Counted from the stretch's first letter, positions 6,292 through 14,494 are shown. The stretch is 18,585 nucleotides of DNA from JAAYLU01 sp964458805 (GCA_964458805.1 CAYWKH010000038.1:1-18585); one strand, 5' to 3'. The notes: generated from the sequence alone by a model not told the origin. Numbers and translations are program-made.

Positions 6292-6854
6292 TCGCGCAGC
6301 GCCTGCGGGAGATGATGAGGGAGAGCGGCGCCCACCTGGAGGGGCACTTTCGCCTCACGTCCGGCTTCCACAGCGGAGACTACATCCAGTGCGCGCTGCT
6401 GCTCCGCTACCCGCGCTACGCCGAGTTCGCCGGGAGGGCGCTCGCCGACAGGGTGCGCAGGCTATCCCCCGAGATAGTCGCGTCGCCTGCGATCGGGGGC
6501 ATAGTGATAGGGCACGAGGTGGCCCGCGCGCTCGGCCTCCCGTTCATCTTCTGCGAGAGAAGGGACGGGGCCATGACCCTCAGCCGCTTCCCCATGCCCG
6601 TCGGGATGAGAGTGGTCGTCATAGAGGACGTGATCACCACCGGAGTGTCGTCCGGCGAGGTCGGACGCCTGCTCGAGGAGGGCGGCGCGCTCTGGGCGGG
6701 AACCGGCGCAATAATGGACCGGAGCGGCGGAAAGACCTCGCTTCCCCACCTCCCCGAATCCCTCTGGCAGGCCGTCTTCCCCGTCTGGCAGCCGGACGAG
6801 TGCCCCCTGTGCAAGAGGGGCCTCCCGATTGCGAAGCCGGGGAGCAGGGCTTGA
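6276..6854 (+). CDS. pyrE: Orotate phosphoribosyltransferase (Thermus-type)
   Basis: It joins orotate to PRPP to give OMP. The 192-residue protein has the PRPP loop VVVIEDVITTGVSSGE (114-128), FRLTSGFHSGDYIQC near the N-terminus, and SPAIGGIVIGHEVARALG. The C-terminal DECPLCKRGLPIAKPGS with a CxxC pair (Cys 176/179) is characteristic of the Thermus-type OPRT branch rather than the enterobacterial one. It might bind a metal, but that is inference. It is the last pyr gene. ATG 6276 has AGGAGGGG just upstream and overlaps pyrF by 16 bases. No strong intrinsic terminator follows; only a short CCGC/GCGG stem without a U-tract is visible before the next promoter. Confidence 0.93.
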   Translation: MQEDLVAQRLREMMRESGAHLEGHFRLTSGFHSGDYIQCALLLRYPRYAEFAGRALADRVRRLSPEIVASPAIGGIVIGHEVARALGLPFIFCERRDGAMTLSRFPMPVGMRVVVIEDVITTGVSSGEVGRLLEEGGALWAGTGAIMDRSGGKTSLPHLPESLWQAVFPVWQPDECPLCKRGLPIAKPGSRA

Positions 6855-6889
6855 CGCGCCGCTTTAGACAAACTGCGGACTAATTCTAA

Positions 6890-6918
6890 TTCATCCTTGC
6901 CTCAATTCCGCTTATGAT
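6890..6918 (+). promoter_or_regulatory. Candidate promoter for the ene-reductase/ADC/SDR genes
   Basis: TTCATC (6890-6895), 17 bases, then TATGAT (6913-6918, 5/6 match to TATAAT). The spacing is ideal, the -35 poor. It lies in the A/T-richer 99-base gap after pyrE and ends 35 bases before the next start codon, so it would separate this module from the pyr operon. Confidence 0.45.
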
Positions 6919-6953
6919 GTAGCATTCGGTTAAGGCGCGGAAGGAGGGATCGT

Positions 6954-8885
6954 ATGTACCCCAATCTGATGTCAGAGGGGAAGATCGGGAGGCTCGCAAT
7001 TCCCAACAGGGTGGTGATGCCGGCCATGGGGGTCAACCTCGCGGCCCCCGACGGCGGCGTCACCGACGACATAGTCGCCTTCTACGAGGCGCGGGCGAGG
7101 GGCGGCGTGGGGCTGATAATCACGGAGGTCACGAGAGTCGAGGGGGGCAGGGGGACCAGTGATCCATGCCAGCTCTCGGCTCATAAAATTTCGGACATAG
7201 CCGGTCTTCAGCGGCTGACGGGCGCGGTGCGCAAGTACGGGACGAGGATCTTCATCCAGCTTCAGCACCCCGGCCGAATGGCCTCGCCCGGAGTGACCGG
7301 AGAGACACCAGTGGCCCCATCCCCGGTGGCGGACCCGTCGACGCCGGACAACGTGCCTCGGGAGCTGACCGGGGAGGAGATCGCGGATCTGGTCGGCAAG
7401 TTCGTCTTCGCGGCGCACGTTGCTAAGTCCGCGGGCGCGGACGGAGTGGAGCTTCACGGTGCGCACGGCTACCTGATCAACGAGTTCCTGTCCCCCGCCA
7501 TGAACTTCAGGACCGACAGGTACGGAGGATCGTTCGAGAACCGCACGAGGTTCGTCGAGGAGATACTCGCAGGGATAAAGAGCGACTGCGGAGCGCGGTT
7601 CCCCGTCTCCGTCCGCATCAACGCGGAGGAGGCCCTCCCTGGAGGAATCGACCTCCAGGAGGCGGCCCGGATCGCCGCCGCGCTGGAGAGGGCGGGCGCG
7701 GACGCGATAAACGTCAGCTGCTACAGCCTGGGATGCATCGAGCCGGGCAGCTACGAGCAGGGGTGGAAGAGCCACATGGCGACCGCGATCAAGAAAACAG
7801 TCTCGATCCCGGTCATAGCCGTGAACAACATCAAGGACCCGTCCGTCGCCGAATCCCTGCTCGAGGAGGGGATCTGCGACTTCGCCGGGGTGGGGCGCGC
7901 CCTGCTGGCTGACCCGGACTGGGCCGCCAAGGCCTTCTCCGACAGGGAGGACGAGATACGCAGGTGCATCGGCTGCCTGTGCTGCTTCGCGGAGATCGCC
8001 AATGTCAGGCAGGTGCGCTGTGCGGTGAACCCTAGGACAGGGCGGGAGCGCGAGTACCTGCACCCGGAGCGCGACGGCGAGGGGCGCGCGGTCGCGGTGA
8101 TCGGCGGCGGCCCCGCTGGCATCGAGGCCGCCCTGGTGCTCGGGGAGCGAGGGTTCGTCCCGGTCCTGTTCGACGGCGGGGAGCGCCTCGGCGGGACCCT
8201 GAACACCGCCGACAGGGGGTACGGCAAGGACAAGATAACGAAATACGTTGAATCCCTGGTCGTCCAGGTCGAGAGGGCCGGGATAGAGGTGCGGCTCGGA
8301 CATGATGTCGCGCCCGAGGAGGTCGCGGAACTGAACCCGTGCGGCGTCTTCCTTGCGTGCGGCGGAGAGCCGTGCGTCCCGCCCGTGCCAGGGACGGACC
8401 TCGACTTCGTATGCACCGCGGAGGACGTGCTGCTTGGGCGCGCCGCCCCGAAGGGGAGGGTCGTCGTGATAGGCTCGGGCATGACCGGGCTCGAGACTGC
8501 GGAGACCCTGGCCATAGGAGGGTGCCAGGTCGCCCTTGTGGAGATGCTCGGCGAGCTGGGCCCGGGCATGTACCCGCTCGTGGTGATGGACGTGATGAGC
8601 CGCATCCAGCCGCACGACCCGGTGATACTGACCGGCCACAGGCTCGAGCGTATAGTCCCCGGAGCAGTGGAGTTGACGCGGCTGTCGGACGGAGGGAGGG
8701 TCGAGGTCGAGGCGGACGGCGTCGTGCTGGCTGTCGGGGTCGCCCCCAGGAGGGAGGTCGTCGAGAGCTTCAGGACCGCCTTCCCCGATGTGGTGGTCAT
8801 AGGCGACGCAAAGTGCTGCGGTCGCATACTGGAGGCCACGCAGGACGCTCGCGGAAGGGCCTTCACGTTCCAACCGCGAGCCTGA
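6954..8885 (+). CDS. NADH:flavin oxidoreductase / 2,4-dienoyl-CoA reductase-like ene-reductase
   Basis: The 643-residue protein has the full architecture of FadH / 2-enoate reductase / bile-acid BaiCD-type enzymes. An old-yellow-enzyme FMN barrel (about 1-330) carries QLQHPGRMA and ELHGAHGYLINEFLSPAMN followed by RTDRYGGSFENR. Next is a 4Fe-4S cluster motif RRCIGCLCCF with a later QVRCAVNPRTG. An FAD-binding Rossmann region begins VAVIGGGPAGIEAA (near 382). A second, NAD(P)-binding Rossmann region has VVVIGSGMTGLE (near 502). The C-terminal VIGDAKCCGRILEA contacts FAD. Such enzymes use NAD(P)H to reduce an activated C=C bond, and are oxygen-sensitive. The ribosome binding site is AAGGAGGG (6941-6948). 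Downstream ADC-fold and SDR genes share the strand with 18-22-base gaps. Substrate cannot be read from sequence: enoates, enones, dienoyl-CoA and steroid or bile-acid-like compounds all fit. Confidence 0.88.
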   Translation: MYPNLMSEGKIGRLAIPNRVVMPAMGVNLAAPDGGVTDDIVAFYEARARGGVGLIITEVTRVEGGRGTSDPCQLSAHKISDIAGLQRLTGAVRKYGTRIFIQLQHPGRMASPGVTGETPVAPSPVADPSTPDNVPRELTGEEIADLVGKFVFAAHVAKSAGADGVELHGAHGYLINEFLSPAMNFRTDRYGGSFENRTRFVEEILAGIKSDCGARFPVSVRINAEEALPGGIDLQEAARIAAALERAGADAINVSCYSLGCIEPGSYEQGWKSHMATAIKKTVSIPVIAVNNIKDPSVAESLLEEGICDFAGVGRALLADPDWAAKAFSDREDEIRRCIGCLCCFAEIANVRQVRCAVNPRTGREREYLHPERDGEGRAVAVIGGGPAGIEAALVLGERGFVPVLFDGGERLGGTLNTADRGYGKDKITKYVESLVVQVERAGIEVRLGHDVAPEEVAELNPCGVFLACGGEPCVPPVPGTDLDFVCTAEDVLLGRAAPKGRVVVIGSGMTGLETAETLAIGGCQVALVEMLGELGPGMYPLVVMDVMSRIQPHDPVILTGHRLERIVPGAVELTRLSDGGRVEVEADGVVLAVGVAPRREVVESFRTAFPDVVVIGDAKCCGRILEATQDARGRAFTFQPRA

Positions 8886-8903
8886 AAAAAGGAGGGGTTT
8901 TGC

Positions 8904-9752
8904 ATGGACACGGGATACAGGATTCCGGAGGAAGAGCTCTTGAACTTCATGAAGGACGGTGCCATGAACGACCAGTACGGCATCCAGCTCTTCTTCAACA
9001 CCGACCCGGAGAGGGCGAGGGAGCTGCTGCCGCCGCCATTGGAGCCGGCGGACCCGGCCAACCCGATGTGCTACGCCTATATCGTGAACATCCGGCAGCC
9101 GACCTTCTCTCCATGGTACATGGAGGGAGGGCTCGGGATAATGGCGCGCCTGGGCGACTACGAGGGCGTCTACTTCCTGGGCCTGATGCTGAGCGGCCCG
9201 GGCGCCCTGATGGGGGTCCTCTCCGGTCGAGAGGGCTCGGGGCTGGCCAAGAAGCTGTGCGAAAGGATCCTCGTCGAGAGGACGGGCGACGTCGGTAGAT
9301 GCCTCATCAGGCGCGACGGAGTGGACCTGCTGGACGTGAAGCTGAAGATAGGCGCCTACAACCAGAAGGGCTTCGGCATGGCGCAGGATGGGAGCACGCG
9401 GGAGAGGCCGACGACCATCGGCGGAGGGTGCCTGAACCACGTATACGAGATGGGCGGGGGCGGCTTCTCCAACCTGAGGGTGAACTACTACGACAGCCCG
9501 ACCCTCGTCTACTCCTGGGACCCCGCCGAGGCCGAGGTGTCCCTGACCTCCTCGATCAACGACAGGTGGGGAGAGCTGCCCGTGACCAACGTTATCGGCG
9601 CGGGCTGGATGGTCAGCGACAACTGGGTCGTAAGCCAGAAGAAGATCTACGAGTACAGCGACGACCAGGAGCTGACCCGGGCGATGTGCCTGCTGCTGCC
9701 GGGCCGCTACGACCGCTGCACGTTCCTCAGGGACCACCAGACATACGAATAG
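8904..9752 (+). CDS. Acetoacetate decarboxylase-family enzyme
   Basis: The 282-residue protein fits the acetoacetate decarboxylase superfamily. The segment GREGSGLAKKLCERI places adjacent lysines at residues 116 and 117, matching the Schiff-base Lys 115 and the pKa-lowering Lys 116 of Clostridium ADC. ARLGDYEGVYFLGLML and the C-terminal NVIGAGWMVSDNWVV also fit. ADC itself splits acetoacetate to acetone and CO2. Related enzymes decarboxylate other beta-keto acids or catalyse aldol chemistry through the same lysine. GGAGGGG (8891-8897) gives a 6-base spacer to ATG 8904. It sits between an ene-reductase and an SDR, with no CoA-transferase nearby, so solventogenic acetone production is not suggested. 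Family confident, substrate unknown. Confidence 0.8.
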   Translation: MDTGYRIPEEELLNFMKDGAMNDQYGIQLFFNTDPERARELLPPPLEPADPANPMCYAYIVNIRQPTFSPWYMEGGLGIMARLGDYEGVYFLGLMLSGPGALMGVLSGREGSGLAKKLCERILVERTGDVGRCLIRRDGVDLLDVKLKIGAYNQKGFGMAQDGSTRERPTTIGGGCLNHVYEMGGGGFSNLRVNYYDSPTLVYSWDPAEAEVSLTSSINDRWGELPVTNVIGAGWMVSDNWVVSQKKIYEYSDDQELTRAMCLLLPGRYDRCTFLRDHQTYE

Positions 9753-9774
9753 ACGGGAAAGGCGGGGTGCGCAG

Positions 9775-10632
9775 ATGGAGTTCGACGAAAGCTACTACAA
9801 AGGGAAGACCGCCGTCGTCACCGGGGCGGCGTCGGGCATAGGGCTGGGGCTCATCGAGGAGCTGCTGGCCTATGGAGCGGAGAAGGTCGTCCTCGCGGAC
9901 TTCAACGCGGAGAACCTTGAAAAGCACGCCGACCGCCTGTCGGCGGAATACCCCGGCAGGGTGAAGGGGATCCTCTGCGACGTGACGAAGGAGAGCGAGG
10001 TCGCGGCCATGATCGCCGGGGCGGCGGAGTTCTTCGGCGGGAGGATCGATCTGCTGGTCAACAACGCCGGGGCCGGACTGATGGGGCTGTTCACCGCGCC
10101 CTACCCCGCCGTCTCCGAGGTGGAGCTGAAGGGGATCAAGGTCCAGACCAACAGCGACTGGGAGAGGGCCTTCGCCCTCAACTTCTACGGGGCCCTGTAC
10201 GGCTGCCGCGAGGTCATACCCGTGATGAGGAGGAACGGGGGCGGTCAGGTGATCAACGTGATCTCCGGCATAGCCTTCTACCCGATGGCCTACCAGACGA
10301 TGTACGCCGCCACCAAGTCGGCCCTGAACGGCATGACCCTGTCCCTGCGCTACGAGTACTGGGACGAGAACATCAAGTTCAGCTCGGCAACTCCCGGAAC
10401 GACCGCCACCGCGATCTGGGGCGACTCTGCGCCTCCGCCGAGCGCTCAGACCCCCCGGCAGTCGGCGAGGCGCATCCTTGCGCAGGCCGCGAGGAACAGG
10501 CGGGTCATATTCGGGGACGACCCCGACGAGTCCGGGGCGAAGAACTGCTTCCACCCCGACCACGAGGAGATCCCGGACAACTACCTTCTGGAGGTGGCAA
10601 GGGCCAGAAGGAGCGGGGAGGTCCGGGTCTAG
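9775..10632 (+). CDS. Short-chain dehydrogenase/reductase (SDR)
   Basis: This 285-residue classical SDR has the nucleotide-binding motif TGAASGIG (residues 17-24) and the acidic residue of VVLADFNAENL after strand beta-2, which favours NAD(H). It also has LVNNAGAG (near 94-101), a catalytic serine in NVISGIAFYP, and the YxxxK pair Tyr 177/Lys 181 in MYAATKSALNG. It would interconvert a hydroxyl and a ketone. The helix after NNAG carries an insertion of about 15 residues, and the C-terminus is extended beyond the usual 250 residues, which may shape the substrate pocket. It is last in the ene-reductase/ADC/SDR series, 22 bases after the ADC-family gene. The gene ends 28 bases from the converging ABC ATPase with no visible terminator between them. 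Confidence 0.88.
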   Translation: MEFDESYYKGKTAVVTGAASGIGLGLIEELLAYGAEKVVLADFNAENLEKHADRLSAEYPGRVKGILCDVTKESEVAAMIAGAAEFFGGRIDLLVNNAGAGLMGLFTAPYPAVSEVELKGIKVQTNSDWERAFALNFYGALYGCREVIPVMRRNGGGQVINVISGIAFYPMAYQTMYAATKSALNGMTLSLRYEYWDENIKFSSATPGTTATAIWGDSAPPPSAQTPRQSARRILAQAARNRRVIFGDDPDESGAKNCFHPDHEEIPDNYLLEVARARRSGEVRV

Positions 10633-10660
10633 AGGCGCGGTGCGGAGGGGCAGCGCGGGC

Positions 10661-11734
10661 TCACGCCTTCAGGGCCACCGCCACGGCGGGGTCGAACGAC
10701 AGGCTGATGCCCTCCCCCTCCGCGTACATCCTCTTGCCGGGCAGGTACGGGTCGAAGGCCAGCACCTCCGGCCCGCAGGCCAGGGCGACGTCGTACTCCA
10801 TGCGGCCGCCGAGGAAGGTGGCGGTGAGCACGGTGCCCTCCATGCCCTCACCGGAGGGCGACAGGTTCTCGGGGCGTACCACCACGGCCGCGTCGTCGCC
10901 CGGGGCGAAGGACGCGTTCTTGACCGCGCGGACCGCGAGGGTGCGCCCGGCTACCTCGACAGAGAGAGTCCTCCCGTCGACCGCCGCCACCCTGGCGGGA
11001 ATTATGTTCGCCTGCCCTATGAAGTCCGCCACGAACAGGGAGCCGGGGTCGCTGTAGATCTCGAGGGGCTCCCCTATCTGCTCCACCCTCCCCCTGTTCA
11101 TTACCATGATCCTGTCGGACATCGTGAGGGCCTCCCCCTGGTCGTGAGTGACGTACAGGCAGGTGACGTCGAGATGCTTCTGTATCCTTCGTATCTCCGC
11201 CCGCATGTGTATGCGCAGCTTGGCGTCGAGGTTTGACAGGGGCTCGTCCATCAGCAGGACCTTCGGCTCCAGGACCAGCACCCTGGCCAGGGCCACCCTC
11301 TGCTGCTCCCCCCCCGAGAGCTGGTTGGGGAAGCTCCTCTCCGCCCTCTCCAGGCCGACCAGCGCAAGCCCCTCCCGCACCTTGGAGCGAATGACCGACT
11401 CGCCGTGCTTCTTGACCCTGAGCCCGTAGGCGACGTTCTCGAAGACGCTCATGTGCGGAAACAGGGCGTAGTTCTGGAAGACGAAGCCGATGTCCCTCCG
11501 GTTGACCGGGATGTTCGTGACGTCCTGGCCATCGATGCTTATCGCGCCCCCCGACGGGACCTCGAAGCCGGCCACCAGCCTGAGGGTGGTGGTCTTGCCG
11601 CAGCCGGACGGGCCCAGGAACGTGACCATCTCCCCCGGCGCCACCGTCATGGACACCCCGTCCACGGCCCGCACGGGCGTTCGGTCCTTCATGAAGATCT
11701 TCGATACGTTCGACAGTTCAAGAGAGACGGCCAT
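10661..11734 (-). CDS. ABC importer ATP-binding protein (Fe3+/polyamine/phosphonate class, TOBE domain)
   Basis: The 357-residue ATPase has Walker A GPSGCGKTT (41-49), Q-loop FVFQNYALFPHMSVFENV, signature LSGGEQQRVALARVL (139-153), Walker B VLLMDEPLSNLDA and H-loop VTHDQGEAL. The C-terminal 120 residues form a TOBE regulatory domain with RPENLSPSGEG. This arrangement is that of the CUT1/PotA/FbpC group, which powers binding-protein-dependent uptake. I chose ATG 11734, where GAAGGAGG precedes it by 9 bases. The frame is open further upstream, but that would overlap the permease gene deeply. The start shares one base with the permease stop (TGATG), so the two are coupled. It is the last gene of the three-gene transporter unit. 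Confidence 0.92.
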   Translation of the reverse strand: MAVSLELSNVSKIFMKDRTPVRAVDGVSMTVAPGEMVTFLGPSGCGKTTTLRLVAGFEVPSGGAISIDGQDVTNIPVNRRDIGFVFQNYALFPHMSVFENVAYGLRVKKHGESVIRSKVREGLALVGLERAERSFPNQLSGGEQQRVALARVLVLEPKVLLMDEPLSNLDAKLRIHMRAEIRRIQKHLDVTCLYVTHDQGEALTMSDRIMVMNRGRVEQIGEPLEIYSDPGSLFVADFIGQANIIPARVAAVDGRTLSVEVAGRTLAVRAVKNASFAPGDDAAVVVRPENLSPSGEGMEGTVLTATFLGGRMEYDVALACGPEVLAFDPYLPGKRMYAEGEGISLSFDPAVAVALKA

Positions 11735-13413
11735 CAGCCTCGGCCTCCTTCGCCGGATATTCGCCTCGCAGCGAGGCGGGTCAGCCCCGCCATCAGCGCG
11801 GTAGCGCCGAAGACGATCAGGATGAGCACGACGGAGAAGGCGCAGGCCTGGGCGAACTGCAGCTCCGTCATGCACTCGAGTATGCGCGTGGTGAGAAGGT
11901 TCCACCTGACCGAGACCAGGAATATCGTCGCGCTAATCGCGGTCATGCAGTGTATGAACAGGTATCTCATCCCCATTATGACGGCCGGGATCACGAGCGG
12001 CGTCGTCACCCGGAAGAAGGTCCTGCCCGCGCTCGCCCCGAGGCTGGCGGACGCCTCCTCGATGGACGAGTCGATCTGGTGCAGCGACGCTATGACGGCC
12101 CTTATGCCCGCGGCGTTGTAGCGGAACATGTAGGCCGCCACGAGTATCGTCATAGTCCCCGTCAGCAGCAGGGGCTTCTCGTTGAAGGCTATGATGTAGG
12201 CGATGCCGACCACCGTGCCCGGCAGGGCGTAGTTCAGCAGGGAGAGGAACTCCATGACCCTGTTGCCGAAGAAGCGCCTGCGCTGGGCGATGTACCCGAT
12301 CAGGACCGCCAGCAGCCCGCCTATTGGGGTGACCACCGCGGCTATGTACAGGGTGTCGGCGATGGCGTTGCGCCCGTGGGTGAAGACGTAGCGGAAGTTC
12401 TCGGAGGTCAGGGTGTTGTCGACCCCCCACACCTTGACCATGGCCCCCCACAGTATGATGGAGTACAGGTAGAGGATGAACAGGGTGAGCGCGAGACAGC
12501 CGCCGAGGATCGCGCCCTCGGCCAGCCTGCCCTTGCTCTTGAATTGCGACCGGCCCCCCGCCTTGCCGCTGACCGTCACGTAGCTCTTCTTGCCGATCCA
12601 CGCCCTCTGCAGGATGTACACGGCGAGCGCCGGGAGAAGCAGAAGGAAGGACAGGGACGCCCCCCCGCGCAGGTCGTACAGCCCGGTTATCAGCAGGTAG
12701 GCCTGCGTGGGCAGCACCGGGAAGCTGTGCCCGGCGAGCACGAGCGGGGTGGCGAAATCGGCGAGCGACGCCGCGAACAGGAGCAGCAGCGAGTTAGCTA
12801 TCCCCGGGATCGACAGGGGAAAGGTCACTGTTCTGAAGACCCTCCCGGGCGACGCCCCCAGGGATAGCCCAGCGTCCTCCAGGTTGGGGTCGACCGCGGC
12901 CAGCACCGCCGCCAGCGTCATGAACGAGACCGGGAAGTAGGTCAGGGTCTCGGACATCCAGGTCCCCCAGAAGCCGTAGAAGTTGAAGCTCTGCACCCCG
13001 AAAAGCCTGAGCAGCATGCCCTTCGGCCCCAGCGAGAGGGTCAGGGCGATGCTGCTGGTGAAAGGCGGGGAGATGAGCGGAAGGGTTGTGACCGCCCCCA
13101 GGAACCACTTGAGCCAGGACGGGATCGGCAGCCTGGTGACAGCGAAGGCGTACATGTATCCCAGGGCCGTGCCCGAGACGGACACCGCCGCCGCCAGCCC
13201 GAGGCTGTTGAAAAAAGCCTGCCTGTCGTACCAGTTCCCGAGCAGCGCGCCGATATTGTCGAACGACAGCCGCCCCTCCACCACGAAGGTGACCAGGAAC
13301 AGGCGGACGACCGGGTACAGCACGAAGACCGCCAGCGACAGCCAGATGGCGGCAAGCGCGGACAGAAGCGCTGGGTCGCGCTTGAATGCGGATACGGCGG
13401 ACCTTTGGCTCAT
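11734..13413 (-). CDS. ABC importer permease, two fused membrane domains
   Basis: The 559-residue inner-membrane protein contains two BPD-transporter domains in one chain. Each has its own ATPase-coupling EAA loop: DAGLSLGASPGRVF (about 180-193) followed by FPLSIPGI, and EEASASLGASAGRTFFRVTT (about 452-471) followed by PLVIPAVI. About a dozen hydrophobic segments are visible, starting with ALAAIWLSLAVFVLYPVVRL near the N-terminus. Fused permeases of this kind are typical of Fe3+ (FbpB/SfuB) and some phosphonate or thiamine importers. The homodomain fusion means one gene replaces the usual pair. ATG 13413 has AGGAGG 7 bases upstream. It lies 32 bases after the binding-protein gene and overlaps the ATPase start by one base. 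Confidence 0.92.
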   Translation of the reverse strand: MSQRSAVSAFKRDPALLSALAAIWLSLAVFVLYPVVRLFLVTFVVEGRLSFDNIGALLGNWYDRQAFFNSLGLAAAVSVSGTALGYMYAFAVTRLPIPSWLKWFLGAVTTLPLISPPFTSSIALTLSLGPKGMLLRLFGVQSFNFYGFWGTWMSETLTYFPVSFMTLAAVLAAVDPNLEDAGLSLGASPGRVFRTVTFPLSIPGIANSLLLLFAASLADFATPLVLAGHSFPVLPTQAYLLITGLYDLRGGASLSFLLLLPALAVYILQRAWIGKKSYVTVSGKAGGRSQFKSKGRLAEGAILGGCLALTLFILYLYSIILWGAMVKVWGVDNTLTSENFRYVFTHGRNAIADTLYIAAVVTPIGGLLAVLIGYIAQRRRFFGNRVMEFLSLLNYALPGTVVGIAYIIAFNEKPLLLTGTMTILVAAYMFRYNAAGIRAVIASLHQIDSSIEEASASLGASAGRTFFRVTTPLVIPAVIMGMRYLFIHCMTAISATIFLVSVRWNLLTTRILECMTELQFAQACAFSVVLILIVFGATALMAGLTRLAARRISGEGGRG

Positions 13414-13445
13414 GACGAATCCTCCTGCGGGGGCGGTGCGGGACG

Positions 13446-14444
13446 CTACTTGATTACCTCGTTTATCCAGCGATCGACGTACTCCTTGCGCTTCTCGCCC
13501 TTCCAGGCCACGTCGACCTCGATGAGATTGACCTTCGAAAGGTCGAGGGCGGGGTTGGTGACCTCCACGTCATCCCTCGTGGGGATGTAGTTGATCTTCC
13601 TGTCGACTATGAACTGGGCGAAGCTCTTGGAGGAGACCCAGTCCATGTACTTCCTGGCGTTCTCCATGTTCTTGGCGCCCTTGAGTACCCCCGAGCCCTC
13701 GATCCCGTAGGAGACTCCCTCCACCGGGTAGCTGAGCACCACCGGGTACCCCTGCTGCTGAATGTCCAGCGCGTCGACTATGTAGAATATGCCGGAGGCG
13801 CACTGGCCGGTGGCTATCGGCATGGCGCCGCCCGCGCCGCTCTTGGTGTACATCTGGATGTTCTGGTGCAGCTTCTTCTGGTACTCGAAGGCCTCGTCCT
13901 CGCCCATTATCTTGACCAGCGAGTAGATCCTCTCGGTGGCAGTGCCGGAGGTGCGGGTGTCGGCCATCTGCAGGCCGTCCTTGTAGGCCGGGTCGAGCAG
14001 GTCGTTCCACGACGTCGGCGGCTCAAGCCCCTTCTCCTTCAGGAAATCCGAATTCGTGAGGAAGACCAGGGGGATGATCCCTATGCCGGTCCAGTAGTCG
14101 TCCGGGGAGCGAAACTTGGCTGGAATCGCGTCCGCGCCCGCGGGCCTGTAGGGCTCGAAGACATCCTCCTCTATGCCGGCCTCGTAGGTATCGGCGGGCC
14201 CGCCGAGGATGACGTCCACCTGGGGGTTGTTCTTCTCCGCGATCACCCTCGCGAGGGCCTCGCCCGAGGAGAACCTCATGAAGTTGACCTTGATCCCGGT
14301 CTCCGCGGTGAAGGCCTCGAAGACCTGCGAGGCGTACTTCTCCGGCATAATGGAATAGGCGTTGAGCTCCCCGGAGGCCCATGCCCCCGCCGACATGCAC
14401 GCCACCAGCAACAACGACGCAGCAAGCACCCTGAGTTTGGACAA
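13446..14444 (-). CDS. ABC importer solute-binding protein
   Basis: This 332-residue extracellular solute-binding protein is of the FbpA/FutA/phosphonate-binding type. The mature start GELNAYSIMPEKYASQVFEA is followed by FEAFTAETGIKVNFMRFSSG, VDVILGGPADTY, TGIGIIPLVFLTN, PPTSWNDLLDPAYKDGLQMA, GVLKGAKNMENARKYMDWV and YIPTRDDVE. The N-terminus is a signal sequence with hydrophobic VLAASLLLVA. Cleavage could be type I after AWA, or lipoprotein processing at Cys in LVAC. I place the start at TTG 14444: the only good ribosome binding site, AAGGAG (14454-14459), touches the alternative ATG 14453 directly but sits 9 bases from this TTG. It is first in the ABC operon. Substrate is not determinable; ferric iron, aminoethylphosphonate or another small anion are all possible. 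Confidence 0.88.
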   Translation of the reverse strand: MSKLRVLAASLLLVACMSAGAWASGELNAYSIMPEKYASQVFEAFTAETGIKVNFMRFSSGEALARVIAEKNNPQVDVILGGPADTYEAGIEEDVFEPYRPAGADAIPAKFRSPDDYWTGIGIIPLVFLTNSDFLKEKGLEPPTSWNDLLDPAYKDGLQMADTRTSGTATERIYSLVKIMGEDEAFEYQKKLHQNIQMYTKSGAGGAMPIATGQCASGIFYIVDALDIQQQGYPVVLSYPVEGVSYGIEGSGVLKGAKNMENARKYMDWVSSKSFAQFIVDRKINYIPTRDDVEVTNPALDLSKVNLIEVDVAWKGEKRKEYVDRWINEVIK

Positions 14445-14453
14445 GACGACCAT

Positions 14454-14459
14454 CTCCTT
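14454..14459 (-). promoter_or_regulatory. Ribosome binding site deciding the solute-binding protein start
   Basis: AAGGAG on the minus strand abuts ATG 14453 with no spacer, which would be non-functional for that codon. It gives a 9-base spacer to the in-frame TTG at 14444, which therefore is the likelier initiation codon. Confidence 0.6.
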
Positions 14460-14469
14460 GCATGATGTT

Positions 14470-14486
14470 CGGGGCCGCAAGCCCCG
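14470..14486 (-). promoter_or_regulatory. Hairpin in the 5' untranslated region of the ABC importer mRNA
   Basis: CGGGGC and GCCCCG form a 6-bp all-G/C stem around a 5-base loop, 10 bases upstream of the ribosome binding site and within a few bases of the predicted transcription start. There is no U-tract, so it is not a terminator. It may stabilise the 5' end or be an operator-like dyad. Confidence 0.35.
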
Positions 14487-14494
14487 TCCCCGGT

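Noticed and set aside
6855..6889. CCGC/GCGG stem after pyrE as terminator
   Set aside because: Four pairs, 12-base loop and no T-tract.
6972..9737. Open frame of about 920 codons on the minus strand opposite the ene-reductase and ADC genes
   Set aside because: It has low-complexity, Arg/His/Val-rich composition, spans two real genes and their gap, and has no recognisable fold. It is a shadow frame.
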